Shown here piece by piece: positions 44,169 through 52,515 of a DNA stretch of 64,000 bases; positions within the stretch are counted from its first letter, which is position 1; every line of letters begins with the position of its first letter. A model generated the notes under the pieces. The model did not search any database. It was not told the origin of the DNA and was given only the letters and a program-made list of their open reading frames with translations. This stretch comes from Coprococcus_C hominis (GTDB lineage Bacteria > Bacillota > Clostridia > Lachnospirales > Lachnospiraceae): NCBI RefSeq assembly GCF_020687505.1, contig NZ_JAJEQT010000001.1; one strand, written 5' to 3'. The position numbers were made by a program, and so were the translations under genes.

Positions 44169-45734
44169 ATGAGAAAGAAAACGACAAGGAGAATCCGACA
44201 GTCCATTGTAGCAGGTGTGGTCGGAGTGGCATGTATTTTCGGTTGTGAAAATCTGGAGGTCGCTTTTGCGGAGACAGCGACTGTGACAGATGCGACAGCA
44301 GAGGATGCAACGGCAGGAGAGAACGGTGATGATACAGACATCGAGTCTGCGGAAACGATGTTTGTCGGAGATACCGGTGTACAGGCAGATGCGACGGGAA
44401 CTGATGCAACGGAGATGGAGGCGTATGATGAAATCAGTGGCGTGTCTGTCTTAAATGCGAACACGCAAAAAACACAGGTCAGCAATAAAAAATATGAGGA
44501 CGAATATCATATTGATTATATCCTGTCGCATTACAGCTATTTCGTACAAAACGATCTGGAGGGCGATTATGTAGCAGATACCGTCGGTGCGATCATGGTA
44601 GGAAATAAATTGAACCTGAAAAATACAGTGGGAAAGGTGAAAGCAGCGGCGTCCTATGCGCGATACCTGATTGATCTTGCCGATTATCATGCCGGTTCGT
44701 GGAATGATACAACGGGGATTGATACGAATTTTTACTATACAGAAAGCCATATGTCGTACAAAGACTGGCTGACAAACCGTATGGTGAAAGTGGCAGATGA
44801 TTATATCAATATGGACGAAGCGTTTGGTGTTATTAAACAGGAATCGCAGGCGTTGGAGAAGGCTGGGCAGGCAGGCTATATGGAACAGGGAGACCTGATC
44901 ATTGACTTTGCAGATTCTAAGACGATCACCGTCAGCGGGACAGATTTCTCAAATGCAAAGCGTGTGATTCTGAAAAATGTAACTGCGGAAGACATTTTCT
45001 CAAATGCCTATACAATCTCCATTTCCGGAGACGGGGATTATGCATTGGATACTGGTAAGATTGAAATTGGTGGAACTCCATTGAACAACAATTACTTCTT
45101 CAATCTGGCGAAAAACAGACCGGAAGGTGCACAGGGCGGTCAGTATTACAGTGGTGGCTTTGGACTCGTCTGGAACTTCCCGGATGCCAAGAATATTACA
45201 GCAAGTTTTCTGACTGGTCATATCATTGCGCCATCTGGAAATGTGTCACTGATCGGCGGCAATCATGAAGGGCAGGTAATCGCACAGAATGTAAATGCGA
45301 GTTCGGAATCACATTTTTATCCATACAATGTGGCAACAACCGAGACGACAACCACGGAAGCTACAACCACAGAGACAACGACGACAGAGACAACAACGAC
45401 TGAGAGTACGACAACAGAAATAACAACGACTGAGAGCACGACCACAGAAAGTACAACAACTGAAGTGACAACGACGGAAAGCACGACCACAGAAAATGGA
45501 ACAACAACTGAGATAGCTACAACGACCGAAACTGCAACGACCCGAGCAACCTTAGTCGTGAACCCAAAGGCAAGCTCGACTTCCACACAGGTGCAGACAC
45601 CGGTAGTTGTAGCAAGTGATGATACGGTGAAAACTGGAGATTCTATGGCGCTTGGTATCGTGATTACACTGCTGGTAGCGTCAGGTGGAGGACTGCTGTT
45701 ATTTACAGCACTTCATGAACATAAAAAGAAATAA
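44169..45734 (+). CDS. choice-of-anchor A surface protein with TTE stalk
   Basis: The 521-residue protein has a basic N-terminus and signal segment (about 12-37, ending near AFAET), an acidic Thr/Ala stretch, and a choice-of-anchor-A adhesin-like domain (about 105-385, with GHIIAPSGNVSLIGGNHEGQVIA-type end). A Thr/Glu repeat stalk (about 390-457) follows, then TVKTGDS, a membrane helix and a lysine-rich tail. The tail looks like a non-canonical sorting signal (KTG in place of LPxTG). ATG 44169 is chosen because upstream frame lies inside the ABC gene. The role is probably surface adhesion; the ligand is unknown. Confidence 0.82.
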   Translation: MRKKTTRRIRQSIVAGVVGVACIFGCENLEVAFAETATVTDATAEDATAGENGDDTDIESAETMFVGDTGVQADATGTDATEMEAYDEISGVSVLNANTQKTQVSNKKYEDEYHIDYILSHYSYFVQNDLEGDYVADTVGAIMVGNKLNLKNTVGKVKAAASYARYLIDLADYHAGSWNDTTGIDTNFYYTESHMSYKDWLTNRMVKVADDYINMDEAFGVIKQESQALEKAGQAGYMEQGDLIIDFADSKTITVSGTDFSNAKRVILKNVTAEDIFSNAYTISISGDGDYALDTGKIEIGGTPLNNNYFFNLAKNRPEGAQGGQYYSGGFGLVWNFPDAKNITASFLTGHIIAPSGNVSLIGGNHEGQVIAQNVNASSESHFYPYNVATTETTTTEATTTETTTTETTTTESTTTEITTTESTTTESTTTEVTTTESTTTENGTTTEIATTTETATTRATLVVNPKASSTSTQVQTPVVVASDDTVKTGDSMALGIVITLLVASGGGLLLFTALHEHKKK

Positions 45735-45776
45735 TCTGCATATAAGTAGTTATAAGAGATAACGGATGCGTAAAAT

Positions 45777-47363
45777 ATGCAGATTATAAGACGATATCTG
45801 GCAGGAATCATCGTGGTAGTCTGTCTGCTTTCTTCTTTATTTTCGATGCAGAGCAGGCAGGTTGCTGTTTATCTGCCTATGCAGGTAAATACGGAGATGG
45901 AAAAGCGTGCGTGCTGGATTTCCTATATCGATATGGAATCGGAATTATCCGATAAAAGCGAGGCGGCTTTCCGGGCGAAGGTGCATGCCATGTATGATAC
46001 CGTGAAAAGATATGGCTTAAATACGGTGATCGTACATGCGCGGGCAATGGGAGATGCCTTTTATCCATCGGACTATTTTCCGTATTCCGAATATATGTCC
46101 AAAACCCGGACATATCCAGGCTATGATCCGTATGAGATCATGGTAGCTGTGGCACATGAGGAGGGACTTCGTTTTGAGGCGTGGATCAATCCGTATCGGC
46201 TGTCGCTGGGGAAAGAAACGACGGCAAGCTTTGAACATACACCGTTCTATGCGAAATACCAGTCTATGATACTTGAATATCAGGGGCAAAATGGTACATG
46301 TCTGGTGTTGAATCCGCAAAGTGCGGAGGCACAGCAGTTAGTCGTAAATCAGGTGGCAGAGATCTTAGAACGCTATCCAGTGGATGGTATTCATTTTGAT
46401 GATTATTTCTTTGTTGACGGCATGCAGGATACGCTGCCACAGGAAGAAAAAATGCAGGCGGTAAATGCACTTGTCCAGAAAGTATACCAGACGGTCAAAC
46501 AGAAACGTCCAGACTGTGAGTTCGGAATCAGTCCGGCAGGAAATCCGGATTATGCACGAAGTCAGGGGGCAGATATTGATACGTGGCTTTCACAGGAAGG
46601 ATATGTGGATTATGTGATGCCGCAGATTTACTGGACGGATCGCTATGTGACAGATGGAAAAGAAGTTCCGATGTTTTCGAACCGGTGCGAGGTATGGCAG
46701 ACGCTGCATACGAACCCGGAGATTAAGCTGTATGCCGGGCTTGCACTCTACCGGGTGGGGGAAACTTCAGATACCGATCTGGACTGGGCGCTTCGCGAGG
46801 ATAATCTGGCAACACAATGTGCGCATATCTATGGCATGGGATATGATGGATTTGCGTTGTTCCGATATGCTTATCTGAAGGAGAATGGTACACAGGTGGA
46901 ACTTCAGAATCTATATAGCTATCTCAAAAAACAGGCGGGTATTCTGACTTCTGAAGTGGATGCTGGTATTGTATATACGGTTCATATGCAGACTTTTGGC
47001 TGGCAGGAAGCAAAAATGGACGGCATTGTGGCAGGATATACAAAGCAGGAAAAATCCGTTGAAGCGGTGCGCATCCAGCTTGGCGCATATGTCCCGAAAG
47101 GAAATGTCCGGTATGCGGTTGAGACGGCACAGGGACAAAGTGCATGGCGGAAGGACGGCGAACAGGCGGGCAGTGTTGGACAGAAGGAACCGTTGCTTGG
47201 AATCCGGATCAATCTCACAGGCGGAATCTCAGATTCCTATGATATTTTGTACCGCGTTTATGTGTCGGCACAGGGCTGGACGGACTGGGGAAAAAATGGC
47301 ACGTATACTGGAGGCGGTACGATACAGGCATTGCAGGTAAAACTTGTAAAAAAGGCGGAATAG
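45777..47363 (+). CDS. GHL10-type glycosidase-like protein with ChW repeats
   Basis: The 528-residue protein has an N-terminal signal or anchor (about 5-24) and a glycosyl-hydrolase-like 10 domain (DUF187 type, about 38-350): RACWISYIDMES, VIVHARAMGDAFYPSDYFP, FEAWINPYR, VDGIHFDDYFF, DYVMPQIYWTDRY. The last 120 residues contain two clostridial hydrophobic-Trp (ChW) repeats (GWQEAKMDGIVAGY and GWTDWGKNGTYTGG). It should act on cell-surface or environmental polysaccharide outside the cell. No clear promoter of its own is seen in the 42-bp gap. Confidence 0.85.
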   Translation: MQIIRRYLAGIIVVVCLLSSLFSMQSRQVAVYLPMQVNTEMEKRACWISYIDMESELSDKSEAAFRAKVHAMYDTVKRYGLNTVIVHARAMGDAFYPSDYFPYSEYMSKTRTYPGYDPYEIMVAVAHEEGLRFEAWINPYRLSLGKETTASFEHTPFYAKYQSMILEYQGQNGTCLVLNPQSAEAQQLVVNQVAEILERYPVDGIHFDDYFFVDGMQDTLPQEEKMQAVNALVQKVYQTVKQKRPDCEFGISPAGNPDYARSQGADIDTWLSQEGYVDYVMPQIYWTDRYVTDGKEVPMFSNRCEVWQTLHTNPEIKLYAGLALYRVGETSDTDLDWALREDNLATQCAHIYGMGYDGFALFRYAYLKENGTQVELQNLYSYLKKQAGILTSEVDAGIVYTVHMQTFGWQEAKMDGIVAGYTKQEKSVEAVRIQLGAYVPKGNVRYAVETAQGQSAWRKDGEQAGSVGQKEPLLGIRINLTGGISDSYDILYRVYVSAQGWTDWGKNGTYTGGGTIQALQVKLVKKAE

Positions 47364-47367
47364 GTAC

Positions 47368-47395
47368 TTGCAAAACAATAAAAACATGTTATAAT
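47368..47395 (+). promoter_or_regulatory. sigma-A promoter of the rimP-infB operon
   Basis: TTGCAA (47368-47373) and TATAAT (47390-47395) are 16 bp apart. The -35 box starts four bases after the stop codon of the GHL10 gene. A start near 47402 gives an 85-nt leader. Confidence 0.7.
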
Positions 47396-47421
47396 ATATA
47401 AGACTTGAATACAGATGACGC

Positions 47422-47454
47422 AGAGTGGGTTGTAAAAACCCACTCTTTGTTTTT
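47422..47454 (+). terminator. leader terminator (candidate attenuator) before rimP
   Basis: AGAGTGGGTT pairs with AACCCACTCT around GTAAA and is followed by TTGTTTTT. It lies about 20 nt after the predicted transcription start and 33 bp before rimP. It may end transcripts from the GHL10 gene, or act as an attenuator of the translation operon. Confidence 0.75.
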
Positions 47455-47486
47455 GAAAAGGCAAAAAAGTCAGAAAGGTGGCAGAC

Positions 47487-47951
47487 GTGAAAAAACAGGA
47501 AATTGAACAACACTGCACAGAACTTGTGACTCCGATTATCGAAGAGCATGGGTTTGAGCTAGTGGATGTAGAGTACGTAAAGGAAGGCTCTGATTATTAT
47601 CTGCGTGTGTATGCGGATAAGGAAGGCGGCATCAATATTGATGACTGTGTTCTGATCAGCCGGAGCTTGGAGGAAAAACTGGATGCTGCGGACCGGATGA
47701 CAGACCCGTATATTTTGGAAGTAAGCTCACCGGGACTTACAAGACCGCTCAAGAAGGACAAGGATTTTAAACGGAATCTTGGCAAAAAGGTAGAGGTAAA
47801 ACTTTACCGTGCGGTGGATGGCAGTAAGGAATTCGAGGCAATCCTGACAGGATACACTGATACGACGATCACATTGCAGCTCGATCCGGCGGAAGAACCA
47901 AAAGAATTTTCAAGAAACGATATTTCTATGATAAGATTGGCATTTGAGTAG
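47487..47951 (+). CDS. rimP: ribosome maturation factor RimP
   Basis: RimP (154 aa) helps assemble the 30S subunit. The N-terminal domain carries HGFELVDVEYVKEG and YLRVYADKEGGI, then DPYILEVSSPGLTRPL, all family blocks. The start is GTG 47487, six bases after AAAGGTG; GTG 47478 overlaps that site. It opens the rimP-nusA-infB operon. Confidence 0.95.
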   Translation: MKKQEIEQHCTELVTPIIEEHGFELVDVEYVKEGSDYYLRVYADKEGGINIDDCVLISRSLEEKLDAADRMTDPYILEVSSPGLTRPLKKDKDFKRNLGKKVEVKLYRAVDGSKEFEAILTGYTDTTITLQLDPAEEPKEFSRNDISMIRLAFE

Positions 47952-47968
47952 AAGAGGAGGATAAAAAA

Positions 47969-49129
47969 ATGTCAGAGATTATTGATGCTTTAAATCAATT
48001 AGAGCGCGAAAAAAGTGTCAGCAAGGAACTGGTGATGGAGGCGATTGAAAAATCACTGGTTGCAGCATGTGAGAAAGATTATGGAAAGAATGTACTTGTG
48101 GAAGCACATATGGACCGTGAGACTGGTGCGATCACAGTTGTACGCAAGAAGGAAGTTGTAGAGGAAGTCGAGAATGATGAGAATCAGATTTCCCTGACAG
48201 AAGCAAAAGCAATGGATGACAAGTACGAGATCGGTGATTTCGTAGAGTATCCACTGGAGTCTATGGACTTTGGACGTATGGCAGCACAGAAGGCAAGAAG
48301 CATTATCATCCAGAACATCAAAGAGGGTGAGCGTGATGCGATCTACGAGCGTTTTGCCTGCAAGGAGCATGACATTGTAAACGGTGTGGTACAGCGTTTC
48401 GTAGACAATACGATCTATATCAGCCTCGATGAGAAGACAGAGACCAGACTCAAGGAAAATGAGCAGGTAAAATCAGAGCATTACAAGGTTGGCGACCATA
48501 TTAAGCTGTATGTGGTTGAAGTGAAAAAACCGGAGAAGAAAGAAAACAAGCGTAAGGACGGAAAGGATAAGAAGAACAATACAGGTATTAACATCCACGT
48601 ATCCCGTACCCATCCAGAGCTTGTAAAGCGTTTGTTTGAAAATGAGATTGAAGAGATCCAGAATGGTGTTGTAGAGATCATGGGTATCTCTAGAGATGCA
48701 GGTTCCCGTTCGAAGCTTGCAGTTCGTTCGTTAGATCCAAACGTAGATCCAGTTGGTGCCTGCGTAGGTATGGCAGGTGCGAGAGTCAATACAATCGTCG
48801 ATGATTTAAAGGGCGAGAAGATCGATGTTATCGCATGGGATGAAGATCCAGAGGTTTATATCAAGAATGCATTAAGCCCATCCGATGTAATCTGGGTACA
48901 GGCGTACACAGAAGAGCAGGACGGAAAGCAGAAGAAGTGTGCAAGAGTTGTTGTACCAGACGATCAGCTTTCCCTTGCAATTGGTAAGGAAGGACAGAAC
49001 GCAAGTCTGGCTGCAAAGCTGACAGGCTATAAGATTGATATCAAGAGTGAGTCACAGGCACGTGATCTGGGTATGATTATAGATGATTATGACGACGATT
49101 ACGCCGATGACTATGAAGATGAGGAGTAG
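47969..49129 (+). CDS. nusA: transcription elongation/termination factor NusA
   Basis: NusA (386 aa) binds RNA polymerase and controls pausing. N-terminal domain (about 1-130), S1 domain (about 133-200), and two KH domains (about 230-345; VGACVGMAGARVNTIVDDL and LAIGKEGQNASLAAKLTGY) are visible. The C-terminal tail is very acidic (Asp/Glu/Tyr), and the E. coli C-terminal repeats are absent, as in Firmicutes. It lies 17 bp after rimP. Confidence 0.97.
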   Translation: MSEIIDALNQLEREKSVSKELVMEAIEKSLVAACEKDYGKNVLVEAHMDRETGAITVVRKKEVVEEVENDENQISLTEAKAMDDKYEIGDFVEYPLESMDFGRMAAQKARSIIIQNIKEGERDAIYERFACKEHDIVNGVVQRFVDNTIYISLDEKTETRLKENEQVKSEHYKVGDHIKLYVVEVKKPEKKENKRKDGKDKKNNTGINIHVSRTHPELVKRLFENEIEEIQNGVVEIMGISRDAGSRSKLAVRSLDPNVDPVGACVGMAGARVNTIVDDLKGEKIDVIAWDEDPEVYIKNALSPSDVIWVQAYTEEQDGKQKKCARVVVPDDQLSLAIGKEGQNASLAAKLTGYKIDIKSESQARDLGMIIDDYDDDYADDYEDEE

Positions 49130-49134
49130 ATAAC

Positions 49135-49392
49135 TTGGCAAAGCAGATACCACTTCGACAGTGTGTAGGCTGTCGGGAGATGAAACCAAAGACAGAGCTT
49201 GTCAGAGTCATTAAGACGCCGGAAGATGAGATATGTCTGGACAAGACCGGAAGAAAAAATGGACGTGGTGCTTACATCTGTCTGAATCAGGCGTGCTTGG
49301 AGAAAGCAAAGAAAACAAAAGCACTGGAGCGTTCGTTGAAGACGGAAATTCCGGAAGAAATCTACCAGACCATCGCAGAGGAGATGATATAG
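49135..49392 (+). CDS. ylxR: YlxR family RNA-binding protein
   Basis: An 85-residue protein from TTG 49135 with the family motifs RQCVGCREMK and GRKNGRGAYIC. YlxR (RnpM in Bacillus) binds RNA and modulates RNase P. It lies 5 bp after nusA, and its stop codon abuts the next gene. The start TTG has a GAGGAGT site within the end of nusA. Confidence 0.93.
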   Translation: MAKQIPLRQCVGCREMKPKTELVRVIKTPEDEICLDKTGRKNGRGAYICLNQACLEKAKKTKALERSLKTEIPEEIYQTIAEEMI

Positions 49393-49701
49393 TTGGCACA
49401 AAATCAGAATCGTGCATTGTCTATGCTTTCGATTGCTGCAAAAGCAGGAAAAGTACAGAGCGGCGGATTCCTGACCGAGAAAGCGATTCAGGAGGGCGTT
49501 GCATATTTCGTGATCATCGCAGAGGATGCATCGGGCAATACGCAGAAGAAATTCATGGATAAATGCAAGTATTACGAGATTCCGTATACGATTGCGTTTG
49601 ACAGCACGACGCTCGGCAGACAAATCGGAAAACAGGAGCGGACGGTACTTGCAGTGACAGATGCAGGTCTGGCAAAACAGATTTCTGACAAGTTGGATTA
49701 G
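49393..49701 (+). CDS. ylxQ: L7Ae-like ribosome-associated protein YlxQ
   Basis: A 102-residue L7Ae/L30e-fold protein from TTG 49393. It begins ALSMLSIAAKAGKVQSGGF, the family N-terminus, and likely binds kink-turn RNA. It follows ylxR directly with no gap and precedes infB, the conserved Firmicutes order. The biological role is not well known. Confidence 0.92.
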   Translation: MAQNQNRALSMLSIAAKAGKVQSGGFLTEKAIQEGVAYFVIIAEDASGNTQKKFMDKCKYYEIPYTIAFDSTTLGRQIGKQERTVLAVTDAGLAKQISDKLD

Positions 49702-49723
49702 TTTAAGATTGGAGGTGTAACCC

Positions 49724-52132
49724 ATGAGAGTACACGAGTTTGCAAAACAGTTGACAGCAGAACTTGGAAAAGAAGTAAAAAGCAGTCAGATTATTGATAT
49801 ATTGAGCGGTAAAAAAGAAGGGTTAAAAGCACAGAGCAGCATTGATGATGCAATGATGAAATTTGTGCGGGAGTCTTTGGGCGGAAACAAGCCGGTTGAG
49901 GCAAAGAAAGAAGAGCCGAAGAAGGCAGGGCCAAAGAAGGAAGAAGGAAAAAAGGAAGCACCAAAGCAGGAGAACAAGAAGGTGCAGCCAAAGCCAAACA
50001 ACAATTCCAATTCCGGTAATCAGAATAACCAGAATAAGAAGAACAATAACAATAATAACAACCAGAACCGCAACAACAATCAGGGTAAAAATAATAACAA
50101 TAACGGAAACAATCAGGGCAGAAATAATAACAATAAGCAGAATAATAATGGAAATAATCAGGGCAAGAATAATAACAACAAGCCTGCAAATGGCAATAAC
50201 CAGAATGGAGCCAAGCAGGAGAGCCGTGGTACAAATTTCCGGAACGCGGTAAGCAACAACCGTAACACAAGAAATAACAACAATAATAACAATCGGTTTA
50301 ACAACAATAATAACCGGAACAATAATAACAACAAGAATCATCAGCCAGCACCAAAGAAGCAGGAGCCGGTAGAACCAGTGATCAAGACAATCAAGCTGCC
50401 AGAGGTACTGACTGTCGGCGAGCTTGCAAGTAAGATCAAGGTGCCAGTGGCACAGTTGATCAAGAAGATGTTTATGGCAGGTAAGATGTACAATGTAAAC
50501 TCTGACCTTCCATTTGATGAGGCAGCTGACATTGCACTTGAATACAACTTCATTGCAGAGGAAGAGGAAAAGGTTGATGTGATCGAAGAACTTCTCCGTG
50601 AGGAGGAAGAGGACGAGGCAGATATGACTTCCAGACCACCAGTTGTCTGCGTTATGGGACACGTTGATCATGGTAAGACATCCCTGCTCGATGCAATCCG
50701 TAATTCTGATGTAACAGCTGGTGAGGCTGGTGGTATTACACAGCATATTGGTGCGTCTGTAGTATCTATCAATGGTCAGAAGATTACATTCCTGGATACA
50801 CCGGGACATGAGGCATTTACAGCGATGCGTATGCGTGGTGCACAGTCAACAGATATTGCAATCCTTGTAGTTGCAGCCGATGATGGTGTTATGCCACAGA
50901 CCGTAGAGGCAATCAACCATGCGAAAGCAGCTGGCATCGAGATCATTGTTGCAATCAATAAAATTGATAAGGAAAGTGCGAATATCGACCGTGTAAAGCA
51001 GGAGTTGATGGAATACGAGCTCGTACCAGAGGACTGGGGCGGTTCGACAATCTTCTGTCCGGTATCTGCACATACAAAGGAAGGTATTGATAACCTTCTG
51101 GAGATGATCATCCTGACCGCGGAGATTCTGGAGCTCAAGGCAAACAAGAACCGGAAGGCACGTGGTATTGTCATCGAGGCACAGCTTGATAAGGGACGTG
51201 GTTCAGTTGCAACCATTCTGGTACAGAAGGGTACTTTGCATGTGGGCGACTGTCTGGCAATCGGTGATGTGCATGGTAAGGTGCGTGCGATGTTCGACGA
51301 TAAGGGGCGCAAGGTGAAGGAGGCGACTCCATCTATGCCAGTTGAGGTACTTGGCTTAAATGGCGTTCCAAATTCTGGAGAGATTGTAATTGCCACAGAA
51401 AATGAGAAGGAAGCGCGTACGATTTCCGAGGCATTTATCAACCGTGGCAAGGAAAAACTGATTGCAGATACAAAGCAGCGTATGTCTCTCGATGACCTTT
51501 ATAACCGGATTCAGGAAGGTAATGTAAAGGATCTGAACCTTATCATCAAGGCAGATGTACAGGGTTCTGTAGAGGCGGTTAAGCAGAGCTTGCTTAAGCT
51601 TTCCAACGAGGAAGTGGCAGTTAAATGTATCCACTCCGGTGTTGGTGCAATCAATGAGAGTGATGTAATTCTTGCTTCTGCAAGTAATGCGATCATCATT
51701 GGATTTAATATTCGTCCGGACAATCAGGCGAAGGAAGTTGCAGAGCGTGAGAAGGTTGATATCCGTCTGTATCGTGTCATTTACAATGCGATTGAGGATA
51801 TCGAAAGTGCGATGAAGGGTATGCTTGATCCAATCTTCGAGGAGAAGGTCATCGGTCATGCAGAGGTTCGTCAGACTTACAAGGCTTCTGGTGTTGGTAC
51901 AATCGCTGGTTCATATGTATTAGATGGTACGATCCAGAGAAACTGCAAAGTTCGTATCAGCCGGGAAGGTGAGCAGATCTTCGAGGGTGAGCTTGCATCT
52001 CTGAAGCGTTTCAAGGACGACGTAAAGGAAGTTAAGACAGGATTTGAATGTGGTCTTGTTATGGATGGATTCAATGATATCAAGGAAGGCGATATCATTG
52101 AGGCATATATTATGGTTGAGGTACCAAGATAG
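49724..52132 (+). CDS. infB: translation initiation factor IF-2
   Basis: IF-2 (802 aa) brings fMet-tRNA to the ribosome. The N-terminal IF2_N helix (about 1-50) is followed by a Lys/Glu/Pro stretch, then a very Asn-rich, Gln/Lys-spotted linker at about 89-206. A second IF2_N domain (about 222-275) precedes the GTPase: GHVDHGKTSLLDAI, DTPGHEAFTAMR, NKID. Domains II to IV follow (DVQGSVEAVKQSL; ASGVGTIAGSYVLDG). All GTPase motifs are intact. Only the linker composition is unusual. Confidence 0.98.
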   Translation: MRVHEFAKQLTAELGKEVKSSQIIDILSGKKEGLKAQSSIDDAMMKFVRESLGGNKPVEAKKEEPKKAGPKKEEGKKEAPKQENKKVQPKPNNNSNSGNQNNQNKKNNNNNNNQNRNNNQGKNNNNNGNNQGRNNNNKQNNNGNNQGKNNNNKPANGNNQNGAKQESRGTNFRNAVSNNRNTRNNNNNNNRFNNNNNRNNNNNKNHQPAPKKQEPVEPVIKTIKLPEVLTVGELASKIKVPVAQLIKKMFMAGKMYNVNSDLPFDEAADIALEYNFIAEEEEKVDVIEELLREEEEDEADMTSRPPVVCVMGHVDHGKTSLLDAIRNSDVTAGEAGGITQHIGASVVSINGQKITFLDTPGHEAFTAMRMRGAQSTDIAILVVAADDGVMPQTVEAINHAKAAGIEIIVAINKIDKESANIDRVKQELMEYELVPEDWGGSTIFCPVSAHTKEGIDNLLEMIILTAEILELKANKNRKARGIVIEAQLDKGRGSVATILVQKGTLHVGDCLAIGDVHGKVRAMFDDKGRKVKEATPSMPVEVLGLNGVPNSGEIVIATENEKEARTISEAFINRGKEKLIADTKQRMSLDDLYNRIQEGNVKDLNLIIKADVQGSVEAVKQSLLKLSNEEVAVKCIHSGVGAINESDVILASASNAIIIGFNIRPDNQAKEVAEREKVDIRLYRVIYNAIEDIESAMKGMLDPIFEEKVIGHAEVRQTYKASGVGTIAGSYVLDGTIQRNCKVRISREGEQIFEGELASLKRFKDDVKEVKTGFECGLVMDGFNDIKEGDIIEAYIMVEVPR

Positions 52133-52134
52133 AA

Positions 52135-52515
52135 ATGAGAAAGACAAGTCATAAATCACAGCGAATCAATGGGGAAGTCCAGAAGGAACTTTCCCGGATC
52201 ATTCGGATGGAGTTAAAAGATCCACGTATCAATCCCATGACATCGGTAACGGATGTCATGGTGACACAGGATCTGAAATATTGTAAGGCATATATCAGTG
52301 TATTAGGCGATGCAGAATCTGGTGCAGAGACGTTAAAGGGCTTAGAGCAGGCGAGTGGATTTATCCGCCGCGAGCTGGCGCGTACGATCAATCTCCGAAA
52401 TACACCGGAGCTTACGTTTGTATTGGACACATCAATCGAGTATGGAAATTATATGTCTAAGCGTATCGATGAGGTAATCAAAGAGGATCAGAGTAAGCAG
52501 AATGAAGAAGAGTGA
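52135..52515 (+). CDS. rbfA: ribosome-binding factor A
   Basis: RbfA (126 aa) is a 30S maturation factor with a type II KH fold. It begins RINGEVQKELSRIIRMELKDPR and contains TSVTDVMVTQDLKYCKAYISV (family blocks, seen in part). It lies 2 bp after infB and overlaps nrnA by 14 bases. The usual ylxP gene between infB and rbfA is absent. Confidence 0.95.
   Translation: MRKTSHKSQRINGEVQKELSRIIRMELKDPRINPMTSVTDVMVTQDLKYCKAYISVLGDAESGAETLKGLEQASGFIRRELARTINLRNTPELTFVLDTSIEYGNYMSKRIDEVIKEDQSKQNEEE

Noticed and set aside
45317..45586. Minus-strand frame of repeated Val/Ser (VVSVVV)
   Set aside because: Complement of the TTE repeats of the surface protein.
49823..50809. 328-aa minus-strand frame opposite infB, very rich in Val and Ile
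   Set aside because: It is the complement of the Asn/Lys codon repeats of the IF-2 linker.
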